Source: JAWVZU01 sp033722075 (GTDB lineage Bacteria > Pseudomonadota > Gammaproteobacteria > Xanthomonadales > SZUA-38). From it: a stretch of DNA of 15,190 nucleotides. This document shows, piece by piece, positions 1-6,648 of this stretch (positions are counted from its first letter, which is position 1; each line of letters opens with the position of its first letter). Under the pieces are notes generated by a model, which was not told the DNA's origin, made no database searches, and worked only from the letters and a program-made list of their open reading frames with translations. The position numbers and the translations under genes are program-made. Location of the stretch: the NCBI GenBank assembly GCA_033722075.1, contig JAWVZU010000065.1:1-15190 (forward strand), written 5' to 3'.

Positions 1-621
1 CGACGCAAACAGCAGGTCGACCACCGCGGAAGGATCACTCTCGAACGCCGACAGGATCTCGTCGACCAACTCCTGCGTCGGCTTCCTCGTATCCCGTGCA
101 TCGACAAAGACACGCACGGCCCCCCGGCTCTCCAGCATGCGTTTATGGCGACGCTGCTGCTCCTCGCGGATCTTTCGTCCCGCCAGCACTCGCCCCAGCG
201 GTTGGGCAAAACCGCCGGCGAACTGTTCCTCGAAGACCGGGCCCAGCGCCAGGGCAACCGCATGACCGTCGGCATCGGCACCGCCGAGGAACAGAGCGAC
301 CTCATCGGGGGTTCCGAATTGCGTCGTATCGAGGAGGATGCCGGCCTGCGTGAGAACGTATTCCCGGCAGGGCTCGACTTCCTGAATGCCCTGCTTGTGG
401 GTACACCAGGTGATGATGTCCGAGTTCAAGTCGATTTCCAGGGCATCCCAGATCAGGCCGAAGGCGCGCGCCGGCTCCGCTCGGGTCACGACGATCAGTT
501 CGCTGCCGCTCATGGCGTGCAGTTCGGTCTGTTCCGGCGCCACGGGCCCACGATCGGGAGAACCGGCACAACCGAGGAGGAGCGCCGAAAACAGGAGCGA
601 CGCGATCTGGACAGTCTTCAT
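1..621 (-). CDS. Hypothetical lipoprotein, C-terminus beyond the window
   Basis: Seen: an uninterrupted frame of 207 codons runs from an ATG at 621 to the left edge with no stop, so the 3' end is missing. The product begins MKTVQIASLLFSALLLGC, a short basic n-region, a hydrophobic core and a lipobox LLGC with Cys18 as the expected lipidated residue. Signal peptidase II processing and membrane anchoring are therefore expected. The mature part is mixed alpha/beta in character. It has two cysteines near residues 84 and 96, a basic Arg/Lys/Gln-rich stretch near residues 145-156, and an Asp-rich GGADADGH segment. I do not recognise the family and assign no function. Other frames through this region lack a signal peptide and look like shadows. 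It diverges from the acyltransferase gene across a 124-bp gap. A weak TACAAT at 657-652 on the minus strand could be its -10, but no good -35 is visible. Confidence 0.8.
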   Translation of the reverse strand, partial: MKTVQIASLLFSALLLGCAGSPDRGPVAPEQTELHAMSGSELIVVTRAEPARAFGLIWDALEIDLNSDIITWCTHKQGIQEVEPCREYVLTQAGILLDTTQFGTPDEVALFLGGADADGHAVALALGPVFEEQFAGGFAQPLGRVLAGRKIREEQQRRHKRMLESRGAVRVFVDARDTRKPTQELVDEILSAFESDPSAVVDLLFAS

Positions 622-683
622 GCAACCTACCGGGAAATCACTCGACGCGGAATTGTAGCGTTCCGCGCGACCGGGCGCGAGGC

Positions 684-712
684 TTGAAATTGCCGCCCGG
701 GGCGGAGATATT
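684..712 (+). promoter_or_regulatory. Putative sigma70 promoter of the acyltransferase gene
   Basis: TTGAAA at 684-689 matches 5 of 6 consensus -35 bases. It is followed by a 17-bp spacer and GATATT at 707-712, which matches 4 of 6 -10 bases. Transcription would begin near 719, so an ATG at 719 could hardly be used with a normal leader, while an ATG at 746 would have a leader of about 27 nt. This is a by-eye match only. Confidence 0.4.
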
Positions 713-735
713 CCGGAGATGATACCGGAACCCGC

Positions 736-741
736 AAGGGG
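736..741 (+). promoter_or_regulatory. Ribosome binding site that favours the ATG at 746
   Basis: AAGGGG lies 4 nt before the ATG at 746. The alternative in-frame ATG at 719 has only a GGAG at 704-707, 11 nt away and inside the putative promoter. Together these favour initiation at 746. Confidence 0.4.
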
Positions 742-745
742 CGTG

Positions 746-1606
746 ATGGGCGCATTTGCCATCGGCCTCAACACCCTCGTCTGCGGCACGACGCTGTTCC
801 TGTTCTCGATCGGCAAGTTCATCACGCCCGCGGGACCGCTTCGGAACCGGGTACGCCGCATACTTACCCGAATCGCCGAGACCTGGATCGGGGTCAATAA
901 CCGAATCCTCGACTGCTACTCCGCGCCGCGCTGGGAAGTGGATCTGCCCGAAGGGCTGGATCCGGACCAGACCTACGTGATCAACTGCAATCACCAGTCC
1001 TGGGTGGACATCCTGGTCCTGCAGAAGATGTTCAATCGACGTGCGCCGTTCATGCGCTTCTTCATCAAGCAGGAACTCCTGTGGGTCCCGATACTGGGTT
1101 ACGCCTGGTGGGCACTGGACTTCCCTTTCATGAAGCGCTACTCCAGGGATCAGATTGCCAGCAGGCCGGAGCTGAGAAACCGGGACCTGGAGACCGCACG
1201 AGCCGTCTGCAATCGCCTCCGCGGCGTACCGGTCTCTATGATGAACTTCCTCGAGGGAACGCGCTTCACCCCTGCCAAGCGTGCCGCACAGGACTCCCCC
1301 TACCGCCACCTCCTGAAACCCAAGGTGGGCGGTCTGGGCGAGGTCCTGTACGCGTTCGGCGATCGCCTCAAGTCACTGATCGACGTCACCATCGTCTATC
1401 CGGATGGGCCGCCGACGATCTGGGACCTGCTGTGCGGGCGGGTCCCCCGGATCGTGGTGCAGGCCCGTGAAGTCGCCATCCCCGATTCCCTCCGCGGACG
1501 CAACTTCCGCGCCGACCCCGAAGTGCGGGCGGAACTCGAAGCATGGGCCGGGCGCTTGTGGGCGCGAAAAGATGAGGAAGTTGCCGCGGTCCTGGCCGCA
1601 GCCTGA
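746..1606 (+). CDS. yihG: 1-acyl-glycerol-3-phosphate acyltransferase-like protein, YihG type
   Basis: A membrane-bound PlsC-family (LPLAT) acyltransferase, expected to transfer a fatty acyl chain to lysophosphatidic acid or a related lysolipid at the inner membrane. Seen, numbering from ATG 746: an N-terminal hydrophobic helix at about residues 4-28, the catalytic HX4D block NHQSWVD (His83, Asp88), the segment WALDFPFMKRYSR at about 123-134 and the glycerophosphate-binding-type block FLEGTRFT (Glu170-Arg173). The block order and the VPILGYAWWALD and YPDGPP...RIVVQ stretches resemble E. coli YihG (about 310 aa) more than PlsC itself; YihG has been reported to have LPA acyltransferase activity. 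The product is 286 aa, or 295 aa if the ATG at 719 is used. The promoter and ribosome binding site favour 746, but 719 cannot be excluded. The cyuA start lies 4 bp after the stop, so the two genes are probably cotranscribed. Confidence 0.85.
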   Translation: MGAFAIGLNTLVCGTTLFLFSIGKFITPAGPLRNRVRRILTRIAETWIGVNNRILDCYSAPRWEVDLPEGLDPDQTYVINCNHQSWVDILVLQKMFNRRAPFMRFFIKQELLWVPILGYAWWALDFPFMKRYSRDQIASRPELRNRDLETARAVCNRLRGVPVSMMNFLEGTRFTPAKRAAQDSPYRHLLKPKVGGLGEVLYAFGDRLKSLIDVTIVYPDGPPTIWDLLCGRVPRIVVQAREVAIPDSLRGRNFRADPEVRAELEAWAGRLWARKDEEVAAVLAAA

Positions 1607-1610
1607 CGTC

Positions 1611-2876
1611 ATGGGTGCCCCCGACGACCGGTTCGCATCCCGATTGCTCGAGCAGGAAATCGTCACCTCGGTAGGCTGCACCGAGCCGGCGGCCCTGGCG
1701 CTTGCCGCGGCGGCGGCCGCCGCCCGTACGACCGGTCGCGTCGAGCAGATTCGCGTCCGGGCGGATCTCGGGACCTTCAAGAACGCGCTGGCGGTCGGCC
1801 TGCCGGGCACGTCCCAAAAGGGCCCGGCCATCGTGGCCGCGGTCGGCAGCCTGGTGCGGGATCCTTCGCTCGGCCTGCAGGTGCTCGGAGCCGTTACAGC
1901 CGCGCAGTGGGAGAAAGCCGCAGCGCTGGCACAGCGGGTGCGGGTTCTTCACGAGCCCTGGCGAGAGGTACGAATCGAAGCGGAAGTCACCACAGCCGAC
2001 GGAACCGGACGGGCCTCCATCCGGGGACGCCATGATCGACTGGATCGGCCGGTGGCAGCGCCTGACGATGGCCATCAGACCGATGAGATCGACGACGCAG
2101 AAATCGTGGCCCGGCTGGGCTCGGCCCGGCAGCTGGTTTCAGCCGTCGACTCGCTGGACGGAGCGGACCTGGCCCGGGTCGCAGACGCGGTGGAGACCAA
2201 TCGTCGCCTGGCCGAATATGGTTTTGAAGAAGATGCCGGCTGGGGAACGGGCCGCGCCTTCCGGGACACCGGCGACGATCCCGTCACCGTGACCAAGGCC
2301 TGGGTGAGTGCGGCAATCGACGCCCGCATGTCCGGGGCGCCGCTTCCCGCCGCAACCTCGGGGGGCAGCGGCAACTCGGGCATCGTCGTGAGCCTGGGGG
2401 CCTGGACGGCGGCCCGAAATCTGGGCACCTGGAGCAACGAGGAGGTCCTGCGCGCAACCGCTCTGGCGCACCTGGTCAACATCGCGGTCAAGGCAAGAAT
2501 CGGGCGGGTCGGCCCGCTCTGCGGGGGTGCCCATGCGTCAGCCATGGGGGTCGGCTGCGCCATAGCCTGGCTCCTGCATGGCCGGGAAGAAGTCATCGAT
2601 CGGGTCATCCGGCACGTGGTGAATGCCACCAGCGGAACCCTCTGCGACGGGGCCAAACCGGGCTGTGCCCTGCGCATCGCCTCCGGGCTGGGCGTTGCCG
2701 TCGACGCGGCCCGCTTTGCGGCCGGGGGTCATGGCCGAATCGGCAATGCCGGTCTCGCGGGGGAATCAGGCGCCAGTGCGCTGGAACGCCTGCAGCAACT
2801 CTCGGCGCAGGCCTTCAGCGATGTCGACTCCGGCCTGGTGGAAATCCTGATCGATCAGTCTCGCTGGGAGAGCTGA
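1611..2876 (+). CDS. cyuA: L-cysteine desulfidase / serine dehydratase alpha-like protein (CyuA, UPF0597)
   Basis: A cytoplasmic iron-sulfur enzyme of the UPF0597/CyuA (formerly YhaM) family. Characterised members break L-cysteine down to pyruvate, ammonia and sulfide, and the family is related to bacterial L-serine dehydratases. Seen: 421 aa (E. coli CyuA is about 436). The N-terminal motif SVGCTEPAA carries Cys23, CGGAHASAMGVGC gives Cys304 and Cys316, and TLCDGAKPGC gives Cys345 and Cys352. Cysteines in these three blocks are the known 4Fe-4S ligands of the family. The glycine-rich ATSGGSGNSG block is also present. An Ala run (about 29-37) follows the first motif. The frame is open upstream to 1404, but the ATG at 1611 fits the family N-terminus and sits 4 bp after the yihG stop, so coupled translation is likely because no strong Shine-Dalgarno is seen. 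The last 22 bp overlap the convergent dadA gene. Cysteine versus serine specificity cannot be read from the sequence. Confidence 0.87.
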   Translation: MGAPDDRFASRLLEQEIVTSVGCTEPAALALAAAAAAARTTGRVEQIRVRADLGTFKNALAVGLPGTSQKGPAIVAAVGSLVRDPSLGLQVLGAVTAAQWEKAAALAQRVRVLHEPWREVRIEAEVTTADGTGRASIRGRHDRLDRPVAAPDDGHQTDEIDDAEIVARLGSARQLVSAVDSLDGADLARVADAVETNRRLAEYGFEEDAGWGTGRAFRDTGDDPVTVTKAWVSAAIDARMSGAPLPAATSGGSGNSGIVVSLGAWTAARNLGTWSNEEVLRATALAHLVNIAVKARIGRVGPLCGGAHASAMGVGCAIAWLLHGREEVIDRVIRHVVNATSGTLCDGAKPGCALRIASGLGVAVDAARFAAGGHGRIGNAGLAGESGASALERLQQLSAQAFSDVDSGLVEILIDQSRWES

Positions 2877-4162
2877 CGAACAAGCCCGACCAGCGGATTG
2901 GCCGGCTGGCGAGCAAAGCGGTTCGGCGCGTAGGGCGCCGGATCCAGATGGGGCTTGCGACGCAGCACAAGTTCGGCGATGAGGCGGCCCGTGGCGACCG
3001 ACATGCTCATGCCCAGCATGTTGTGACCACAAGCCAGGAAAAGCCCCGGCTGGTCCTCCAGGGGGCCGATGAGCGGCAGATCGTCGGGGGTCATGGGCCT
3101 GAAACCCGCCCAGGCTTCCGGTTTCCCGGGCGCCAGCGGCTCGCCAAGATATTCCGCGGCCCCCTCGATCAGGGCGTCCACGCGATGGCGATTGATGCCC
3201 TCATCGAAACCGGCGAATTCCATGGTGCCCCCGAGACGAAAGCTGTCGCCCCACGGGGTGACCGCGATCCGCCGCTCTTCAAGCAATAAAGCCCGCGTGG
3301 GACAGGGATTGGGCCGGGCGCTGGTCAGCGTGTAACCCTTTCCGGGTTCAATCGGCGCATTAAAACCGATCTGCCGGAGCAGGGATCGGGACCAGACCCC
3401 GGTTGCGAAGACCACGATCGGCGCCCGGTACACGTCCTTCGCGGTCGAAATCGCATGGGCTTCACCGGCGTCTCCGACGCGAATGCCGTCGACCTCAGCC
3501 TCCTTTTCGAAGCGGACGCCTTTTTCCCGGCAGACCCGGGCCAGTTCGGTGCAGTAGAGATCAGGCCGCAGAACCGCGTCATCCGGGAAAAGCACGCCGC
3601 CCACGATCGTATCCAGCAGCGCCGGCTCGAGCTCGCGAGCGGCGGTCGCATCGACGACCTGGGTCGCCACGTCGACGCGAGCCGCCTCCTCCGCCAGTCG
3701 CTCCAAGGAAGCAAGACCCTTTCCGGAATTAGCCACCGCCAGGAGGCCGCTGGGAGACCACTCACAATGCAGTTTCTCCTTGCGGATCAGGCGCTCCATC
3801 AGCGCGCGCGAACTGCGCAACAGTTCTGCCTTGGCTGCCATGACTTCCGATGCCCGCTCGGTGGTGCATTGGGCGCTGTAGCGCGAAACCCAGCGCAGGA
3901 AATCGAGGTTGAGCCGCGGCCGGACGTGGAGCGGTGCGGCAGGGCTGAAGATCGAGGTCACACCCGCCCGCAGGTTGGTCGGCGAGCACATCGGAGTTGC
4001 GTGGCTGGGGGTGATCAGGCCGCAGTTGCCGAAGGATGTGCCCCTGCCCGGCTCATCGCGGTCGATGACCCGCACCGAACGGCCGGCACGGTTAAGGAAA
4101 TAGGCGCAGGCGAGACCCACGGCGCCGGCTCCGATGACCAGAATATCGCTTTCACGACTCAT
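2855..4162 (-). CDS. dadA: FAD-dependent D-amino-acid dehydrogenase, DadA family
   Basis: A DAO-superfamily flavoprotein expected to oxidise a D-amino acid (or D-hydroxyproline or another secondary amine) to the imino acid and pass electrons to the respiratory chain at the inner-membrane face. Seen: 435 aa (E. coli DadA is 432). The Rossmann dinucleotide motif GAGAVG is at residues 11-16, with Asp34 ending the second strand to bind the FAD ribose. The block SFGNCGLITPSH follows. Near the C-terminus are GFRPMTPDDLPLIG and GHNMLGMSMSVATGRLIA, the usual FAD-closing motifs of the DadA branch. The start at 4162 (MSRESD) puts the Rossmann motif at the normal distance; the frame is open further upstream to 4363, but that extension has no family resemblance. 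The ribosome binding site is weak. A TATAAC at 4201-4196 is a possible -10 without a good -35. The substrate is unproven; dadA is the best-known name, but paralogues with other substrates are common. Confidence 0.82.
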   Translation of the reverse strand: MSRESDILVIGAGAVGLACAYFLNRAGRSVRVIDRDEPGRGTSFGNCGLITPSHATPMCSPTNLRAGVTSIFSPAAPLHVRPRLNLDFLRWVSRYSAQCTTERASEVMAAKAELLRSSRALMERLIRKEKLHCEWSPSGLLAVANSGKGLASLERLAEEAARVDVATQVVDATAARELEPALLDTIVGGVLFPDDAVLRPDLYCTELARVCREKGVRFEKEAEVDGIRVGDAGEAHAISTAKDVYRAPIVVFATGVWSRSLLRQIGFNAPIEPGKGYTLTSARPNPCPTRALLLEERRIAVTPWGDSFRLGGTMEFAGFDEGINRHRVDALIEGAAEYLGEPLAPGKPEAWAGFRPMTPDDLPLIGPLEDQPGLFLACGHNMLGMSMSVATGRLIAELVLRRKPHLDPAPYAPNRFARQPANPLVGLVRQLSQRD

Positions 4163-4252
4163 GGCGACATGATACCCGCAAAGAATGCCACTTGGGTTAT
4201 AGTGACCACTGACCCAAACTCTCCCCCATGGCGACAATCGGCGGGTTTCGTA

Positions 4253-4498
4253 ATGCAGGCATTGTTGATTGTATTGAGCGCCGCCACCCTCAGCTTCTGG
4301 CTGCTGTGGTGGATGACTTTTCGCGCCTTGCGCCGCGCCCAGCGGCTGATCATTCAGAAGCAATCCCGGATCGAGACCCAGCTGGAATTCATCGATGTGC
4401 TCGTCGATCGGGCTTACGGAACCCGGGACGAGCTGCCCGACCCCAACCTCCGCCAGGCGGCGCGCCGCGAGGTACGGCGCATCCTGGAAGCCCAGTAA
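4253..4498 (+). CDS. Small membrane protein with basic, probably coiled-coil tail, first gene of the tam operon
   Basis: I do not recognise this 81-aa protein. Seen: one hydrophobic helix at about residues 2-21 (start MQALLIVLSAATLSFWLLWW), then a strongly basic, Gln/Arg/Glu-rich helix to the end that reads as a short coiled coil, with the C-terminal sequence RREVRRILEAQ. By the positive-inside rule the charged tail should face the cytoplasm. ATG 4253 starts the protein exactly at the hydrophobic segment. A GTG at 4202 is in frame and would add 17 residues, and the Shine-Dalgarno is weak for both. The region upstream (4163-4252) is shared with divergent dadA; TATAGT at 4198-4203 is a possible -10 with a poor -35. 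The next gene starts 15 bp after this stop, and tamA and tamB follow without a gap, so this looks like the leading gene of the tam operon. Confidence 0.62.
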   Translation: MQALLIVLSAATLSFWLLWWMTFRALRRAQRLIIQKQSRIETQLEFIDVLVDRAYGTRDELPDPNLRQAARREVRRILEAQ

Positions 4499-4513
4499 CC
4501 GTCAAGGGAACCG

Positions 4514-4930
4514 GTGAACCAACCCGTTGGGCTGGATCTGGTCGTTATCTGTTGGGCCGTCTTTTGTCTCTACGTGTTCTGGGATCTCTATCGGATTCGC
4601 GCCAACGCCCGGCGCGATCTGAATCGGCTGCTGAAGACACTTGCCGATTCTTCCGAAGCGGCTCGAAAGCGTCTCATCCGGGAACACCTGGACCGGCAGA
4701 CGCAGGGCTATCGCCGGTTCCGGTCCCGGCCCCTGTGGCAGCGCTGGACCGAATCGATGGCGCGCACGGGCAACCTGATCTTCGGCATTCTGCTCGGCAT
4801 CTCCGCCATCACGACGCTGGCCTGGTGGGATCAGGAATCCATGCGGCTGTGGCTCAACTGGTGCATCGCGCTGGTCGTCTGCGTCGGATCGCTGGCGGTC
4901 GTCGCCCTGATTCTGCGAAGAATCTTCTGA
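4514..4930 (+). CDS. Membrane protein of unknown function upstream of tamA, three predicted helices
   Basis: The 138-aa product is not recognised. Seen: an N-terminal hydrophobic helix at about residues 6-26 (LDLVVICWAVFCLYVFWDL). A basic, amphipathic stretch rich in Arg and Leu follows (about 27-84), then two more hydrophobic helices at about 91-106 and 113-134, ending in a basic LRRIF tail. The start is GTG at 4514, preceded by AAGGGA at 4504-4509 and 15 bp after the previous stop. The product shares its style (TM helix followed by an Arg-rich helix) with the 81-aa protein before it. Its TGA stop at 4928-4930 overlaps the proposed CTG start of tamA as CTGA, which points to translational coupling. 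The context suggests a membrane accessory of the tam operon, but this is position-based inference only. Confidence 0.75.
   Translation: MNQPVGLDLVVICWAVFCLYVFWDLYRIRANARRDLNRLLKTLADSSEAARKRLIREHLDRQTQGYRRFRSRPLWQRWTESMARTGNLIFGILLGISAITTLAWWDQESMRLWLNWCIALVVCVGSLAVVALILRRIF
4917..4929 (+). promoter_or_regulatory. Ribosome binding site and CTG start of tamA
   Basis: GAAGAA at 4917-4922 lies 4 nt before CTG at 4927-4929. The CTG overlaps the upstream TGA stop as CTGA, the same geometry as the GTGA overlap of tamA with tamB at 6645-6648. No ATG, GTG or TTG occurs in this frame between GTG 4861 and the signal peptide. The Shine-Dalgarno match is modest. Confidence 0.35.
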
Positions 4931-6648
4931 ACCGCGTTACCGTTGCCCTGCTGCTCTGCGCCGTTTCGTGGTCAATTTCGGCAACGGCGTCTGAACTCGA
5001 TATTCGCCTTTCCGGTCTGGACGGCGAACCCGCCGCCAATGTTCGCGCCATGCTGGATCTCTATGATCTAGAGGATCGCAGCGGTCTGGACCTGCCCACC
5101 GTCCGGTTCTTCCTCGACCGTGCACCCGAGCAGGCACGGACTGCGCTCATCCCTTTCGGCTACTACCGTCCGGAAATCCACACCGAACTGACCACCGAGA
5201 CGCAACCCTGGCGAGCCAAACTGACCATCAACCCGGGCGAACCGGTCCGTGTCGCGTCCATGGCGATCCATGTGCTTTCCGAGCGACAACCCGCCGAACT
5301 GGATTTCAGGCTGCCGCCTTTTCCCCTCTCGCTGGGCGACCGGCTCGACCATCAGCGTTACGAGGCCGGTAAGCGCACCTTTCGCAACGCCCTTTATGAC
5401 AACGGGTACCTGGACATCCAACCGCTCACCCAGGAGGTCCGGGTCGATGCCGAGCGCGGCGAGGCCTACCTGACCCTGGTGTGGGACATCGGCACGCGCC
5501 ATCGCTTCGGAACCGTGACCTTCGAAGGTTCGCAGCTCAGCGACAGGATGATGAGGCGCTTTCTGCCCTTCGCAGCCGGCGATCCCTATTCCCAGGAACG
5601 CCTTCTGGAGCTGAGCAGCCGGCTGCGCGAGCGAGAGTATTTTGCCAGCGTGGAGGTCATCCCCGACCTGGACCGGCCGGACCATACGGTACCGATCACG
5701 GTCAGGGTCACCCCCAATGCGCGGACCGTCTACCGTTTTGGCGTCAACTATGGCACCGATTCGGGCGCCGGGGTGGAAGCCGACGCGCGCCGCCGGTGGA
5801 TCAACCGCGAGGGTCATCGCGGTGCCGCCAGCATCAACCTCGGCCAACGTCGCAGCGAGGCGACATTGCATTACGACGTGCCTAGCACGAGCCAATATGA
5901 TGCCTTCTACCAGCTCGGCGCGTCCCTCAGCGACGAAGTGACCGACTCGACAGAAAGCCGCTCGCTCCGCCTGGGGATCAGTCGCCTGCGTTCCTGGCAC
6001 GGCTGGCGCCGAACCGACGCGGTCAATTACCTCAGCGAGGAATCCCTTATCGGTGATGAGGACATCCGATCCAATTTCCTGATCCCGGCCTTCAGTCTCA
6101 GCCGGACCCGCAGCGACGGCGCGGCTATTCCGTCATCCGGGTACTCGCTGCGCGGCACCATCCGCGGCGCGGTCGAGGGCCTGGTCAGCGACACGTCCCT
6201 GGTCCAGCTGGAGGTTGCCGCCAAGCGCATCTACAGTCCCTCGGCCAACACCCGTATCCTCCTCCGCGGGCGCCTCGGCCTGACGTGGACCGAACGCTTC
6301 GGAGAACTGCCCGCCAGCCTGCGCTTTTTTTCCGGCGGCGATCGCAGTATCCGCGGCTACGACTACGAGTCACTCGGCCCCCGTGATGAGGAGGGCGCGG
6401 TCATCGGAGGCAGGCATCTGATCGAGCTGAGCGGCGAATACGAATTTCGCGTTCACGGTCCCTGGCGGGGCGCGGTGTTTCTGGATGGCGGCAATGCACT
6501 ATCCAGTGTCAGCGACGACCTCGAACTCGGCGGCGGGTTCGGCGTCCGCTATGCCTCGCCGATCGGGCTGATCCGGGCCGATCTGGGCTTTCCGATCAGC
6601 GGCGACGGCGGGGTCCGGCTACATCTGGTCGTGGGGCCGGACCTGTGA
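4927..6648 (+). CDS. tamA: Outer-membrane translocation and assembly module subunit TamA (Omp85 family)
   Basis: The outer-membrane subunit of the translocation and assembly module, an Omp85-family barrel that works with TamB in placing some outer-membrane proteins and in lipid homeostasis. Seen, from CTG 4927: a Sec signal peptide (hydrophobic core about 5-15, likely cleavage after Ala21 in SATA-SE). Periplasmic POTRA-type repeats cover about 22-270, followed by a C-terminal beta barrel. The barrel contains FFSGGDRSIRGYDYESLG, whose RGYDY (Arg476) is the conserved lid-loop motif of Omp85 proteins. The product is 573 aa, very close to E. coli TamA (577), and it ends in GPDL, like the GPEL end of E. 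coli TamA. The start is uncertain: the only standard upstream start is GTG 4861, which would add an Arg-rich 22-residue extension and overlap the previous gene by 70 bp with no visible Shine-Dalgarno. CTG 4927 gives a clean signal peptide and a 4-base CTGA overlap. tamB follows with a GTGA overlap. Confidence 0.9.
   Translation: MNRVTVALLLCAVSWSISATASELDIRLSGLDGEPAANVRAMLDLYDLEDRSGLDLPTVRFFLDRAPEQARTALIPFGYYRPEIHTELTTETQPWRAKLTINPGEPVRVASMAIHVLSERQPAELDFRLPPFPLSLGDRLDHQRYEAGKRTFRNALYDNGYLDIQPLTQEVRVDAERGEAYLTLVWDIGTRHRFGTVTFEGSQLSDRMMRRFLPFAAGDPYSQERLLELSSRLREREYFASVEVIPDLDRPDHTVPITVRVTPNARTVYRFGVNYGTDSGAGVEADARRRWINREGHRGAASINLGQRRSEATLHYDVPSTSQYDAFYQLGASLSDEVTDSTESRSLRLGISRLRSWHGWRRTDAVNYLSEESLIGDEDIRSNFLIPAFSLSRTRSDGAAIPSSGYSLRGTIRGAVEGLVSDTSLVQLEVAAKRIYSPSANTRILLRGRLGLTWTERFGELPASLRFFSGGDRSIRGYDYESLGPRDEEGAVIGGRHLIELSGEYEFRVHGPWRGAVFLDGGNALSSVSDDLELGGGFGVRYASPIGLIRADLGFPISGDGGVRLHLVVGPDL

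Noticed and set aside
302..658. Plus- and minus-strand frames at 145-687, 302-625 and 386-658 as small genes
   Set aside because: All are shadows of the lipoprotein gene at 1-621, which alone has a signal peptide with lipobox and coherent protein composition.
1404..1610. A 69-residue N-terminal extension of CyuA starting at ATG 1404
   Set aside because: It overlaps the end of the acyltransferase gene in another frame, and the family N-terminus with the SVGCTEPAA motif is correctly placed from ATG 1611.
1690..1730. GCG/GCC-rich run (gcggcggcggccgcc) as a possible tandem repeat element
   Set aside because: It encodes an Ala run inside CyuA and is explained by GC-rich codon use.
4163..4363. 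A 67-residue N-terminal extension of DadA starting at 4363 on the minus strand
   Set aside because: The extra sequence is antisense to the 81-aa gene and would displace the FAD-binding motif from its usual place about 10 residues from the N-terminus.
4228..4926. A 5' extension of tamA to ATG 4228 giving an 806-residue fused protein
   Set aside because: The extension runs in a different frame through two better-supported small genes, has no membrane or POTRA features, and TamA has normal length without it.
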